DNA from: CAVPJW01 sp963705525
Lineage (GTDB): Bacteria > Acidobacteriota > Vicinamibacteria > Vicinamibacterales > CAVPJW01
DNA length: 64,000 nucleotides
Direction: 5' to 3'
NCBI GenBank assembly: GCA_963705525.1
Contig: CAVPJW010000004.1
Span: 1,116,001 to 1,180,000, forward strand
Of the stretch, positions 8,179-16,755 are shown one piece after another. Position 1 is the stretch's first letter. Each line of letters begins with the position of its first letter. The notes beneath the pieces were generated by a model, which had not been told where the DNA came from, searched no databases, and saw only the letters and a program-made list of their open reading frames with translations. The translations under genes were made by a program, and so were the position numbers.

Positions 8179-8958
8179 CTATCCCGCTTTCCGCCGCGAC
8201 AGCTTGATCTCGAAGAGCTTCGGCCAGAGCTTTCCGGTGACAAAGAGGCGATCGTGGCCGGAATCGTAGGCAATACCATTGAGCACCGCTTCAGGATCCA
8301 GACGATACCCCTCGGGCAGCAGCCCTTTCAGATCGATCCAGCCGGTCACTTGCCCCGACGATGGCGCGATTCTCACGACGCGGTCGCTGTGCCAGATATT
8401 CGCGAACACCTCGCCTTGCACGAACTCCAGTTCATTCAGGCCTCGCACGGGGAACGTGCCGTCGGTCACGACGATTCGGCCGATCTCCTTGAACGTCTGC
8501 GGATCCAGACAACGAAGGGTCTCGGTGCCGTCGCTCAGGATCAGGCGTGTGCCGTCGTAGGTCAGGCCCCATCCCTCGCCGGCGTACTTGAACGTTCCTG
8601 TCAGCGTCAGCGAGGCGCGATCGTAGAGAAACCCGATGCCGGACTGCCACGTGAGCTGCGCCAGTTTTCCGTTCCATTCAGCCAGCCCCTCCGCAAAGTA
8701 GCGGCGGTCGATGGCTTCGCGCTGCACGACTTCGCCGGTCTCGAGCTTCACTTTCCTGAGCGAAGAGCGTCCGGTCAGCCCTGTGCTTTCGTAGAGAAAC
8801 CCGTCGCGATAGACGAGGCCCTGTGTGTAAGCCCCCGCGTCGTGCGGATAGGTGTTGACGACGGTGTAGGTATACATGGCTGGGCGGCGCGGAGCAGCGG
8901 GCTGCAGCCCACCAAGAACATGCCACATGAGCACGAACGAGATACTGAGCAGTCTCAC
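8179..8958 (-). CDS. glutaminyl-peptide cyclotransferase (plant/bacterial beta-propeller type)
   Basis: A 259-residue exported protein of the glutamine cyclotransferase family, a five-bladed propeller unrelated to the animal zinc enzyme. Family signatures are YTQGLVYRDGFLYESTG, GEGWGLTYDG, RGLNELEFV, ANIWHSDRVVRI, VLNGIAYDS and VTGKLWPKLFEI. These enzymes convert N-terminal Gln of peptides to pyroglutamate, which protects exported proteins from aminopeptidases. A short signal peptide precedes the domain. It is followed closely by the alpha/beta hydrolase gene. Confidence 0.9.
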   Translation of the reverse strand: MRLLSISFVLMWHVLGGLQPAAPRRPAMYTYTVVNTYPHDAGAYTQGLVYRDGFLYESTGLTGRSSLRKVKLETGEVVQREAIDRRYFAEGLAEWNGKLAQLTWQSGIGFLYDRASLTLTGTFKYAGEGWGLTYDGTRLILSDGTETLRCLDPQTFKEIGRIVVTDGTFPVRGLNELEFVQGEVFANIWHSDRVVRIAPSSGQVTGWIDLKGLLPEGYRLDPEAVLNGIAYDSGHDRLFVTGKLWPKLFEIKLSRRKAG

Positions 8959-9045
8959 GGCTTCGAGTGTTCCAAGGCGACTGCGCCGGACGCCGCGAGG
9001 ATCGACCGCGGGACCTTCACGTGGTGCTCACCTCTTTCTGGCGCT

Positions 9046-10506
9046 TCACTGCCGCCGTGAGTTGAGTTCCTTCAACTTCTCGGCGATGGCGACGTTTCCC
9101 GGGTCCAGCTCGAGCGCCTTCGTGTAGGTCTTGATCGCCAGGTCAGTATCACCAGCTGCTTGGTACGCGTTGGCGAGGCTGGCGTGCGCGAACGCCATCG
9201 CCGGAAAGGCCTCGACGTTGAGCTTGAAGATCTCGATCGCGTCAGCGACACGCTTCTGCTGCAGCAGCTCCTGCCCAAGTCGCTCGAGCTGTCCGGCGCC
9301 CAGCTCGTACTCCGCCGCGTGGGTCGCCTTGATATCGCGGTATTGAGCGACAGCGGCGGAGACACCCGACGTGCGGATGGTGTCGTACAGCGCGGTGGCT
9401 GCGGGCCGCTTTGCAGGCCCCGGCGGACGGCCGTACAGGATGTCCAGGATCCCGTCGAGCATGACATTCAAGTACGTGCCGCCGGTATTGTTGAGGAGCA
9501 CGACGAGCTGATGGTCCTCGGGCACCCGCGCAATCACCGTGTTGAAACCGTTGATGCCGCCCCCATGTGAGATGGCGAGGCGCTCGGCCTTGCCCGGACC
9601 AATCGGCCGCTTCTGAACAACCCAGCCGTACGCGTAGTTCTCGAGGCCAGGCGTGAACATTTTCACCTTCGCCGTTGCCGGCAGAACTTTCTCGCCGTAG
9701 AGCGCCTGGTCCCAGAGATAGAGATCCTCAACAGTCGAATAGAGCGACCCAGCGGCGTACGGAATCGACATGTCCAGATAGGCGGCGTTGGCCACGTCGG
9801 TCAGCCCCTGTTTGTACCCGCGGGCCCGCTTTGGAAGGATCGCCTCGCTCGAGTCGTAGCCGGAGGCGTGCATGCCGACCGGGTCGAGCACGCGTTCCTT
9901 CAAGACGGTCTCGTACCTCTTTCCGGTGATGTGCTCGATGATGGCACCGAGCAGAAAATACCCAGAGTTGTTGTACCGGAATTTCGTGCCGGGCTCGAAC
10001 TGCAAGTCTCCGCTGCAGTACGTCTCCACGAACTCGCGGACCGGATAAGGATTGCGGCTGATGTCCTTCTCGAAGTCTGGTAGATCCGTGTAGCTGGGAA
10101 TACCCGAGGTGTGGTTCAGCAGGTGGTGGATGGTCACCTGACTGCCGGTGTCCTTCCGGTAGTAAGGCAGCGCGCCGACGAGAGTCGTTTCGAGTGAGAG
10201 GCGCTTTTCCTCGACGAGCTGCATGATGAGCGTTGCGGTGAACTGCTTGGTGATCGATCCCAGTCGGAACTTCGTATCTGCAGTGTTCGGAATCTGCCAT
10301 TCGAAGTCGGCCATGCCAAAGCCCTTTTCGAACGTGACTTTGCCGTTCTCGCTGACCAGCGCTGATCCGTTGAACACGTGCATATCGTGGTAGCTGGCCA
10401 AGAGGGCCTCGATGGCGCGGGTCTTGTCGTCCGCAGCCTGCGTGCTCGTCCATACCAGCCCGGCGACGAGCAGCGGCGCCATGGCTCGGACAGATAGTCT
10501 GCGCAT
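9046..10506 (-). CDS. exported serine hydrolase with C-terminal TPR repeats
   Basis: A 486-residue protein. Residues about 25-370 form a beta-lactamase/D-aminopeptidase-type serine hydrolase with SITK (Ser84, Lys87), YNN (Tyr178-Asn180) and HGGGINGF. The last 100 residues contain tetratricopeptide-like helices (AHASLANAYQAAGDTDLAIK and TKALELDPGN). A signal peptide precedes the domain and GAGG lies a few nt before the ATG. It is likely a periplasmic esterase or peptidase whose TPR tail binds partner proteins. A second, TPR-free paralogue lies at 703-2025. Confidence 0.9.
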   Translation of the reverse strand: MRRLSVRAMAPLLVAGLVWTSTQAADDKTRAIEALLASYHDMHVFNGSALVSENGKVTFEKGFGMADFEWQIPNTADTKFRLGSITKQFTATLIMQLVEEKRLSLETTLVGALPYYRKDTGSQVTIHHLLNHTSGIPSYTDLPDFEKDISRNPYPVREFVETYCSGDLQFEPGTKFRYNNSGYFLLGAIIEHITGKRYETVLKERVLDPVGMHASGYDSSEAILPKRARGYKQGLTDVANAAYLDMSIPYAAGSLYSTVEDLYLWDQALYGEKVLPATAKVKMFTPGLENYAYGWVVQKRPIGPGKAERLAISHGGGINGFNTVIARVPEDHQLVVLLNNTGGTYLNVMLDGILDILYGRPPGPAKRPAATALYDTIRTSGVSAAVAQYRDIKATHAAEYELGAGQLERLGQELLQQKRVADAIEIFKLNVEAFPAMAFAHASLANAYQAAGDTDLAIKTYTKALELDPGNVAIAEKLKELNSRRQ

Positions 10507-10550
10507 GACATTCCTCTCTCCGGTCGAGGTGATTGCTTACGTGCGGAACC

Positions 10551-10583
10551 AACTAAGAACTAAGCACCAAGCACTAAGAACTA
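10551..10583. repeat. 7-bp tandem array between two genes
   Basis: Consecutive heptamers AACTAAG, AACTAAG, CACCAAG, CACTAAG, AACTA. The same word family (reverse complement TTCTTRG/TGCTTRG) recurs near 45089, 47081, 55289 and 55401. Confidence 0.85.
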
Positions 10584-10590
10584 CCGTGAT

Positions 10591-11487
10591 TCACCCCGCC
10601 TCGATTGAACCCTCGCTGACCAGCACAGAACCGCCACCGACGTAGGTTGCCGTGACCACGCCGTCGCGCTTTTCCGCGCGCGCCTCGAGCACGCTCGGAC
10701 GTCCCATCTCGACGCCCTGCGCGATGCGCCAGCGCAAAACGCCATCGCGAACGCGGTCGTGGTGACCGAGCAGTCCGGCAAGCGCGCAGTTGGCGCTACC
10801 CGTGGCCGGGTCTTCGATGACGCCATCGAGCGGCGCGAACATGCGCGCCCGAATGTCGAACTCGTCTCCACTCCGCACGTAGAGATGCACGTCCGGCGGG
10901 ACCCCCGCGGCAATCAACGCGTCGAAACCGCTCATGTTCAGGCGCGCCCGCGCCAGGGTGTCGCGATCCTTCAGTTGCGCCATCAGGAACGGCAGGCCGA
11001 CAGACGCCACCTGGGGCGCGTGCGTGGTCGTCACGACATCGTCCGGCGCGAGTGAAACCGCAGTCGCGAGAATTGACGCAGGAATACTCGGCCCGAGCGA
11101 CATGTGTTGAGGTGCCGCCAGCTCGCACCAGATGGACCCGTCGCGCTTGTGAATCGAAATGGCGACGAGCCCGGCCTTTTCCTCGAACGTGACCGTCACC
11201 GATGTCTGGATCGTGCCGAACGCGCCCTCACCGGCCAGGACGAACGCGGTGCCGATGTTCGGGTGCCCGGCAAATGGCACCTCCGCTGTCGGAGTGAAGA
11301 TGCGCACTCTGCGCGCATGGCCGCTCTCGGCCGGAAGCACAAATGTCGTTTCAGAGAAATTGAACTCGCGGGCGATCTGCTGCATCTGACCGTCCGACAG
11401 ACCCTCGGCCTCTGGGAAAACCGCCAGCTGATTGCCGCCGAAGCGGCGGTCGGTGAAAACGTCGCACGTCACGAAGCGGTAGCGCAT
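10591..11487 (-). CDS. PhzF family protein (cytoplasmic)
   Basis: A 298-residue PhzF/diaminopimelate epimerase-fold protein. It shows the start FVTCDVFTDRRFGGNQLAVF, the catalytic-glutamate segment NFSETTFVL, FAGHPNIGTAFVL and the C-terminal-domain PATGSANCAL. Family enzymes isomerise or epimerise small metabolites; PhzF itself acts in phenazine synthesis, but no phenazine genes are visible, so the substrate is unknown. It has no signal peptide, unlike its paralogue at 14137-15120. The adjacent cupin gene ends 10 nt upstream of... its start region and is likely cotranscribed. Confidence 0.9.
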   Translation of the reverse strand: MRYRFVTCDVFTDRRFGGNQLAVFPEAEGLSDGQMQQIAREFNFSETTFVLPAESGHARRVRIFTPTAEVPFAGHPNIGTAFVLAGEGAFGTIQTSVTVTFEEKAGLVAISIHKRDGSIWCELAAPQHMSLGPSIPASILATAVSLAPDDVVTTTHAPQVASVGLPFLMAQLKDRDTLARARLNMSGFDALIAAGVPPDVHLYVRSGDEFDIRARMFAPLDGVIEDPATGSANCALAGLLGHHDRVRDGVLRWRIAQGVEMGRPSVLEARAEKRDGVVTATYVGGGSVLVSEGSIEAG

Positions 11488-11497
11488 GGCTGCGACT

Positions 11498-11971
11498 CTA
11501 CTTCGCAGGAAACTTCACGAGCACGTAGGAGATGTGCTTCCCTTCCGGCACCAGGAAGCTGTGGGGAATGCCGGCAGGAATATGAATGACGTCGCCGGAC
11601 GCGATCGGATGACGCTCGGCACCCTCGAGCACCCGACCGATCCATTCCCCGGCCGACGTGGGCTTCGGGTCGAGCATCCTTCCGCCGAGCGCCAGCGTCC
11701 CCTCGCCGCCCTGGACGATCACGACGTCCACGATGTTGTCGTGCTGCTCGGGAAAGCCGTCCCGATCTCGATAGAGCATCCGGAACCGGTGATGTCCGTA
11801 ATCGGCCAGCGTTTCGCGAGCGGAGTGGTCGGCGCCCACCTTGGTTGACAGGGCCTTTTCGTGCTGCGCCAGCTCGGCTGCCCTCCACAGCGCGAACGCA
11901 GGTGGGTCGGCCGCAAAGACCGGAACGACGAAGAGCGCCGCCACGAGACAGCGAACCAGGATCGTGATCAT
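11498..11971 (-). CDS. exported cupin-domain protein
   Basis: A 157-residue protein with a signal peptide and a single cupin barrel: VVIVQGGEGTLALGG, GDVIHIPAGIPHSFLVPEGK. The metal-ligand pattern is degenerate, with one clear His in the second motif. Function unknown. The ATG at 11971 with GGAG seven nt upstream is preferred over a TTG two codons earlier. It is 10 nt upstream of the PhzF gene in the same direction. Confidence 0.8.
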   Translation of the reverse strand: MITILVRCLVAALFVVPVFAADPPAFALWRAAELAQHEKALSTKVGADHSARETLADYGHHRFRMLYRDRDGFPEQHDNIVDVVIVQGGEGTLALGGRMLDPKPTSAGEWIGRVLEGAERHPIASGDVIHIPAGIPHSFLVPEGKHISYVLVKFPAK

Positions 11972-12031
11972 GGACAACTCCGGATCTGCCGCGAATCGGC
12001 TGAGAGCAATTGCCTGATAGAGCGGCCTTGC

Positions 12032-12565
12032 CTACACCCAGCCCGAGCGGCTTCGAAGGCTGGTGATCTGCGCAATGTGGTGGCGACCGTGCCACGAATA
12101 AAGCGCCAGTTGAGTGTTGAGCGACATGAGCCCGAGCTCCGAGTGCTTGAACGTCCGGTTGAACGCGTCGGCTGGCAGCAGTCGCATGCACCTCAGCCAG
12201 CGCGCGTGAATGGCGTCGAGAAGAGTCAGGGACACTTCGACCGGGGCGGTGCGGGCTTCAGGCAACTCGGCCCATCGGGTCTGGTCGTATCCTTTGATCA
12301 GCGGCGAATCTTCGGTCAGCGCCAGCTTGAACCGGACGTACGCATTGACGTGGCTGTCGGGCAGATGATGTGTCACCTGGCGCACGGTCCACCCGCCCGG
12401 CCTGTACGACGTGTCGAGTTGTCGATCGTCGAGGCCAGCCACCGCTTGCCGCAGCAGGCGCGGAGCGGCTTCGATATCGGCCACGAACGTTGCGCGCAAC
12501 GTATCGTCGATAGAGGCAGGTGCCTGGAATTTTCCGATCGGATAGGCCAGATCGACCTCAGCCAC
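12032..12565 (-). CDS. YfiT/DinB-type putative metal-dependent hydrolase (bacillithiol transferase-like)
   Basis: A 177-residue four-helix DinB-fold protein. It matches the YfiT group: YPIGKFQAPASI, RPGGWTVRQVTHHLPDSHVN, AYVRFKLALTED and YSWHGRHHIAQI. The three metal-binding His residues are visible in VTHHL and GRHHIAQ. B. subtilis homologues transfer thiols such as bacillithiol; the thiol used here is unknown. The start is GTG with GAGGAG seven nt upstream. Confidence 0.88.
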   Translation of the reverse strand: MAEVDLAYPIGKFQAPASIDDTLRATFVADIEAAPRLLRQAVAGLDDRQLDTSYRPGGWTVRQVTHHLPDSHVNAYVRFKLALTEDSPLIKGYDQTRWAELPEARTAPVEVSLTLLDAIHARWLRCMRLLPADAFNRTFKHSELGLMSLNTQLALYSWHGRHHIAQITSLRSRSGWV

Positions 12566-12611
12566 AAACGGTCTCCTCGTTTCTCACGTCAGGATGGAAC
12601 ATCCACCCATC

Positions 12612-12797
12612 CTATCCGACTCGATCTGATCTTCCCGCCGCTTCGAGAATCGCCTGAATATTGAGGAGCACCTGACGCGTCTGTGCCCCCACACCGCCCT
12701 GGACGACGAGCCCAGTCTTCGGATCCTTGATGCCCTGCGAGTACGGGCCGAGGGCTCTAGGGGCCCTGTCGGTGCGGATTATTTCGAGATCGGACAC
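12612..12797 (-). pseudogene. truncated RidA family remnant
   Basis: The 61-residue frame begins like an intact RidA/YjgF protein (SDLEIIRTDRAPRALGPYSQ) and later reads AQTRQVLLNIQAILEAAG, also typical. About 13 residues normally found between (the strand carrying FVSGQIPL-like sequence) are missing, and the protein stops after AAGRSDRVG, where intact members continue for some 60 residues including the catalytic Arg. Usual length is 125-130, so this is a decayed gene. It lies between the YfiT and DUF1697 genes. Confidence 0.8.
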
Positions 12798-12836
12798 GAG
12801 TCACATCCCTTCCGCTCGGTGCGCGCTTCTCTCCGA

Positions 12837-13391
12837 TCACGCGGTGTCACGTGTCGCGAATTCGAGCACCTTCGTGACCGTTGACCAGTTGCGGGTCGTC
12901 GCCTCGACGGCGAGCACCCGCTCGATGAGATTGTTGGGAAACCCGTAGAACCCGTTTTTCTTCCGGCGGCTCACGATGAAGGCATCCCGGCCGGTGATGC
13001 CTATCACCTCGAGCGCCTCTGCCGATGAGACGACCGGAAGGGCCAGCCGTCTCCTGGGAGCCTTCGAAAGGAATGCGACGTACATCTTCGCGTCCTGTTC
13101 ACTGGCGAAGCGCTTGAAGGGCACGCTCTTGACGAGCGACTCCATTTCACCGAGCGTTCTCAACATGATGGCAGGTTCGCTCTTCAGGGCTTTGCGCAAG
13201 CGGCCCTGGACTCGTCCAATGATGCGACCGGCCTCCGCCGAAGAAGCCTCGAAGACAACGTTGCCAGTCTGGATATAGGTCCTGATTCGATCTCCTCCGG
13301 CTGCCTGGAACATCTCGCTGAGGTCGTTCATGGCAATCATCGAGCGGCCACCCACGTTGATCGCGCGAAGGAATGCCACGTACGTGCTCAC
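12837..13391 (-). CDS. DUF1697 family protein
   Basis: A 184-residue protein starting at GTG 13391 with AAGGAG eight nt upstream. It has the family opening YVAFLRAINVGG, then TYIQTGNVVFEA, and ends near GRDAFIVSRRKKNGFYGFPN followed by TTRNWSTVTK, all typical of DUF1697. Structures of the family show a two-domain alpha/beta fold with no assigned activity. The start lies four nt after the stop of the MmcQ-like gene, so the two are an operon. Confidence 0.9.
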   Translation of the reverse strand: MSTYVAFLRAINVGGRSMIAMNDLSEMFQAAGGDRIRTYIQTGNVVFEASSAEAGRIIGRVQGRLRKALKSEPAIMLRTLGEMESLVKSVPFKRFASEQDAKMYVAFLSKAPRRRLALPVVSSAEALEVIGITGRDAFIVSRRKKNGFYGFPNNLIERVLAVEATTRNWSTVTKVLEFATRDTA

Positions 13392-13395
13392 GGGC

Positions 13396-13812
13396 TCAAC
13401 TCCTTCGGCGCCGTGAACTCGAGGCGGGGCCGCCAGACGGACGCACCTTGATTCGCGAAGTCTTCGATGAACGCGAGCGGTTGACGGTGGAGTGCTGCAA
13501 CATGTTCTGCCAGGCGAGCGTGATCGCTTCCCCAAGCGTCTCCTCGTCCACCGACGCGAGAACGACGCGCGTGCACCCCTGGCGTCCCCAGGCGCCGTTT
13601 TCCGGCGCGAACGCGTCCGGCTTGGCCTTGACGAATGCCCGCTGCTGATCGGGAGTGAGCTTGACCATCCCGGCCCGATTGTCCGGGTGGAGCGTCGCAA
13701 AGATCCGGCCGCCGAGCCGGAAATCCGGATGGCCCATGTGCGCACCCTCGACCGCACCCTCCATCCCCAGGACGATGCGGCGAAAATCCCCGGCGCCAAG
13801 CGTGCCCTTCAT
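13396..13812 (-). CDS. MmcQ/YjbR family protein
   Basis: A 138-residue protein of the MmcQ/YjbR group (CyaY-like DNA-binding fold): GMEGAVEGAHMGHPDFRLGG, FATLHPDNRAGMVKLTPDQQ and WGRQGCTRVVLASVDE. The last 30 residues (rich in Arg and Ser) are not like the family and may be a shifted or free tail. Function is unknown; DNA binding is only a fold-based guess. It precedes DUF1697 by four nt. Confidence 0.85.
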   Translation of the reverse strand: MKGTLGAGDFRRIVLGMEGAVEGAHMGHPDFRLGGRIFATLHPDNRAGMVKLTPDQQRAFVKAKPDAFAPENGAWGRQGCTRVVLASVDEETLGEAITLAWQNMLQHSTVNRSRSSKTSRIKVRPSGGPASSSRRRRS

Positions 13813-13824
13813 GCGATGCCTCGA

Positions 13825-14127
13825 CTAATCCGTCAACTGCCAACCGCGCAGCTCGTAGTACCGTCGCCTCGGCGTGGCCTTGATCGGATCGATGCCGTGA
13901 CGGCCGCACCAGACGAAGTGAAACGTCGTGCCAGCGGCGCCCGCCAGGATCGGCAGGACGAGCGCCCAGTGGCCGACCGCCGAATAGAGCGCAAGCGTTC
14001 CGGCGGCCACGACGAACCACTTCAGAATCTTCCGCCAGGCGGGCGTCTCGATTTCGAAGCGCGCGAAGAGGCTTTGCCCGACAACGGAGATCGCAAGGAG
14101 GATCAGGAGCTCGAGCTCAATTCCCAT
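13825..14127 (-). CDS. small membrane protein of unknown function
   Basis: 100 residues with two or three hydrophobic segments (LLILLAISVVGQSLF, FVVAAGTLALYSAVGHW, ALVLPILAGAAGTTFH) and a basic C-terminus with GIDPIKATPRRRYYELRGW. I do not recognise the family. It lies 12 nt before the MmcQ-like gene and 9 nt behind the exported PhzF gene, so it is part of that operon. Confidence 0.7.
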   Translation of the reverse strand: MGIELELLILLAISVVGQSLFARFEIETPAWRKILKWFVVAAGTLALYSAVGHWALVLPILAGAAGTTFHFVWCGRHGIDPIKATPRRRYYELRGWQLTD

Positions 14128-14136
14128 ATTGCTGAC

Positions 14137-15120
14137 TCATTTCCCGCTCGACATCGTCAACGCGCCGTCTCCAAGCACGACGGCCGAGCCCCCGATTCGA
14201 ACGCCAGTGATGCCAGTCTGCGAGGCGTCTACCGCGATGTGTATCTCGCTTGGTCGTCCCATCTTGACGCCCTGGCGGCTGATGAGATGCTTCGCGCGAT
14301 CTGGCGGCACCACGTTGTGCTTCACCAGATAAGAACCAAGAGGGCCGCTGGCATTCCCGGTCGCCGGATCCTCGACGACCCCAAAGCCCAGCATTCGGCT
14401 GTACGCAGTGGCGTCGTCTTGCCCCTTCTCGAGAGAAAAGATGAAGACGCCGCGGCGGGCAAGCCCGGCCGCATCGAGGAGTTTCCCCATCGCGGTACGA
14501 TCGAGAACCGCGCGATCGACGGCCGCGCGCGTCGCCACGGGCACCAGCAGGAACGGCGCGCCGCACGACACCTGCTGAACCGGAAGACCGGTTCCCTGTA
14601 TGTCATCCGCTCCGATCCCGAGCGTGGCGGCCACGGCGGCCTGATCGGTGAGCATGCCGCCAAAGTCAGGCTGGCGCTGCGTCATCCACGCGAATCTCAA
14701 CCGGCTTCCGTCCCACTCGAGCTCGACGGGCGTCGGGCCGATGCCAAGACCCAGCACGACTCGTTGGCGACCGGACGCTATCAACCCGCGATCGGCGAGG
14801 GCGAAGACAGTGCCTATGGTCGGGTGACCCGCAACTTCCAGTTCGCGATTCAAGTTGAGCCCGAAGATGCGAACGCGAAAATCTGTGCCCGGATTCTCAG
14901 GTGGAAACACGAACGTCGTTTCCGAAAAGGCCATCTCACGCGTGATCGCCAGCATCTCATCCGGAGCCAGCCCGGCAGGTTCCAGGAAGACAGCCAGCTG
15001 GTTCCCCGTCAGCGGCCGATCCGTGAACACGTCGAGGTGGACGTACGGATACTTTCTGATCTGCGCCTCGCTCGAATGTGGCAGGAGCATCAGGGCACTG
15101 ACAAGAACCCATCGAAACAC
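14137..15120 (-). CDS. PhzF family protein with signal peptide
   Basis: A 327-residue PhzF-fold protein. The start is GTG 15120 with GGAGG six nt upstream, which gives a signal peptide ending near HSSEA before the family start YPYVHLDVFTDRPLTGNQLA. The catalytic-Glu segment AFSETTFVF, EVAGHPTIGTVFAL and PATGNASGPL are present. Export is odd, because PhzF proteins are normally cytoplasmic. It heads a four-gene run with the small membrane, MmcQ-like and DUF1697 genes. Confidence 0.88.
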   Translation of the reverse strand: MFRWVLVSALMLLPHSSEAQIRKYPYVHLDVFTDRPLTGNQLAVFLEPAGLAPDEMLAITREMAFSETTFVFPPENPGTDFRVRIFGLNLNRELEVAGHPTIGTVFALADRGLIASGRQRVVLGLGIGPTPVELEWDGSRLRFAWMTQRQPDFGGMLTDQAAVAATLGIGADDIQGTGLPVQQVSCGAPFLLVPVATRAAVDRAVLDRTAMGKLLDAAGLARRGVFIFSLEKGQDDATAYSRMLGFGVVEDPATGNASGPLGSYLVKHNVVPPDRAKHLISRQGVKMGRPSEIHIAVDASQTGITGVRIGGSAVVLGDGALTMSSGK

Positions 15121-15172
15121 GCAAGGCCTCCAGTCCGGCCTGTCGCCATCAGCCCACGGCGGCGGGCTCGTT

Positions 15173-15880
15173 CTAGGATGCGGTCGGACGATCGCCGATC
15201 GCCGTCCGAATCTGATCGAGAAGCCGCTGGCCGGCATCGCCCGCATCGCTCGACGAAAAATCGGCAGGCAGTTCGAGAACTGGCAGAGCGTCCGCAAGAT
15301 CGTTGAAGACCTCGGCCGCCCGTGTGTCGCGAGCGGCGCGGAGCGTTGCGCCGATGACGACGACTTTCGGCCGCGACGCTCTGAGGAGCATCAATGCATC
15401 GGGCACGCTGCTCGAGCTGAGAACGCCATAGCCGGCCTGCCGCAGGATTCCCGAAACGTACGCGAGCACGTCGGCTGATTTCTCCACGCACAGGATCTCG
15501 CTGTCGAGCCGCGCCTGGCCGTCCGCCGACTTCGCCCGTTCGTAGAACGCCGCGACGGCTTCGGCCTCCGATTCGTGGGCGTCGAAGATCCCGCGCAGCC
15601 TGGTGATAGCCAGGACTTCGTGAATTCGGGACGGCACGGCACAGAGCTTGAGGCCGCCGTGAGCGGCCCTGGCACGGCTCAGGAACCGCACGAGAAGGCC
15701 GAGCCCGCTGCTGTCAATGAAGTCGACCTGTTCCAGATGCAGCACGATGAGCGGATAATCGACCAGTGCCGCGGTCAGCTGCTGGTGGAGCGCGGCAGAC
15801 TCGGCGCCCTCGACGATGCGACCGCTGCATTTCACCACCGTGACGTCGCCGATGTGGCGACTCTCTATCGCAAGGGACAC
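15173..15880 (-). CDS. STAS-domain protein fused to a degenerate receiver domain
   Basis: A 235-residue protein. GTG 15880 is chosen because AAGGAGG lies just ahead. Residues 1-105 form an anti-sigma-factor-antagonist-type STAS domain with the phosphorylation motif VDFIDSSGLGLL (Ser57/Ser58). From about residue 128 a receiver-like fold follows (ILCVEKSADVLAYVSGILRQ, then PKVVVIGATL), but the phospho-acceptor Asp at the end of strand three is replaced by Gly (VVVIGA) and the first acidic pair is missing. It is likely a signalling protein in a partner-switch pathway; no kinase or phosphatase gene is nearby. Confidence 0.82.
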   Translation of the reverse strand: MSLAIESRHIGDVTVVKCSGRIVEGAESAALHQQLTAALVDYPLIVLHLEQVDFIDSSGLGLLVRFLSRARAAHGGLKLCAVPSRIHEVLAITRLRGIFDAHESEAEAVAAFYERAKSADGQARLDSEILCVEKSADVLAYVSGILRQAGYGVLSSSSVPDALMLLRASRPKVVVIGATLRAARDTRAAEVFNDLADALPVLELPADFSSSDAGDAGQRLLDQIRTAIGDRPTAS

Positions 15881-16104
15881 GACGCCTCCTTCCCGACACA
15901 GGCCCGCGGCGGGAAAGAAGCATTCTCCATCACCCTCGGCACGGAAGTAAACGCGAGAGCGCGGCACGCCGGCCCCGCTACGGACGTCTGTGCCTCGCGC
16001 GAGCTGACGCTGACAGGCGCCGCCGCGTGCGACACTTCATGCTTGCTGAGCGCGTCGACCAGACTGCGCACACGGACGACGCGATCCACGGAGGCATTGG
16101 ACCT

Positions 16105-16752
16105 CTAGCCCCTGGATCCGACCCAGTCGATGAGATCCGCGACGGTCTCCGCGATATGGTCGGGCTGCGCATCCACGAGCTCGCTCCGCGCACCATAGCC
16201 CCAGCCGGCGCCAACAGCCCCGATGCCGTGGGCACGGGCAGCGCGGATATCGTCTACGCGATCGCCAATCATCACCGCTTCGACATCACGGTCGCCCGTG
16301 CGCGCCAGAGCAGCCGAGACAAGAACCGCCTTGTCGCACCCGCGATCGGTGAGCTCTGGGCCGTGAATCTCCTCGAAGTAGTGGTCGATGCCGAAATGCT
16401 TCACAACGCGCGTCGCCATGACCGCAGGCTTGGCGGTGACAACGTGAAGAGTGTGGCCGGATTCTCGAAAGACGCGGAGAGCCTCGGGAATGCCTGGGAA
16501 GACGTCGTTCTCGAAGATGCCAATCGCGTCGAATCGAACGCGATAGGCGGTTATGGCCCGATCCACGAGCGCCGCATCGACCGACGCCAGAACGTCGCCG
16601 AAGATCGTGGTGAGCGGCGCGCCCACCATGAGGCGGAGCCGTGCCTCGGGAACAGCCTCGCGTCCCAGCTCCACGAGCGCATGATTGATGCATCGTCCGA
16701 TTCCGGGAAAGGAATCCGTGAGCGTGCCGTCGAGGTCGAAGAGGAGGAGCAT
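16105..16752 (-). CDS. HAD hydrolase, phosphoglycolate phosphatase-like
   Basis: 215 residues with all HAD motifs: LFDLDGTLTDS (nucleophile and acid Asp), VVTAKP (Ser/Thr position), a Lys in GCDKAVLV and MIGDRVDDIRAA. The cap is the small alpha-helical type seen in Gph/PpaX enzymes. The likely reaction is dephosphorylation of a small phosphorylated metabolite such as 2-phosphoglycolate; the substrate is not provable. The start lies three nt behind the SMP-30 gene. The 224-nt stretch between this gene and the STAS gene shows no gene I can support. Confidence 0.88.
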   Translation of the reverse strand: MLLLFDLDGTLTDSFPGIGRCINHALVELGREAVPEARLRLMVGAPLTTIFGDVLASVDAALVDRAITAYRVRFDAIGIFENDVFPGIPEALRVFRESGHTLHVVTAKPAVMATRVVKHFGIDHYFEEIHGPELTDRGCDKAVLVSAALARTGDRDVEAVMIGDRVDDIRAARAHGIGAVGAGWGYGARSELVDAQPDHIAETVADLIDWVGSRG

Positions 16753-16755
16753 CCG

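Noticed and set aside
10551..10583. Heptad array considered as a CRISPR leader or repeat
   Set aside because: Units of 7 bp in direct tandem with no spacers; not CRISPR.
15881..16104. Possible small gene in the STAS-HAD gap
   Set aside because: Open frames there lack a ribosome site and family sequence and overlap real genes.
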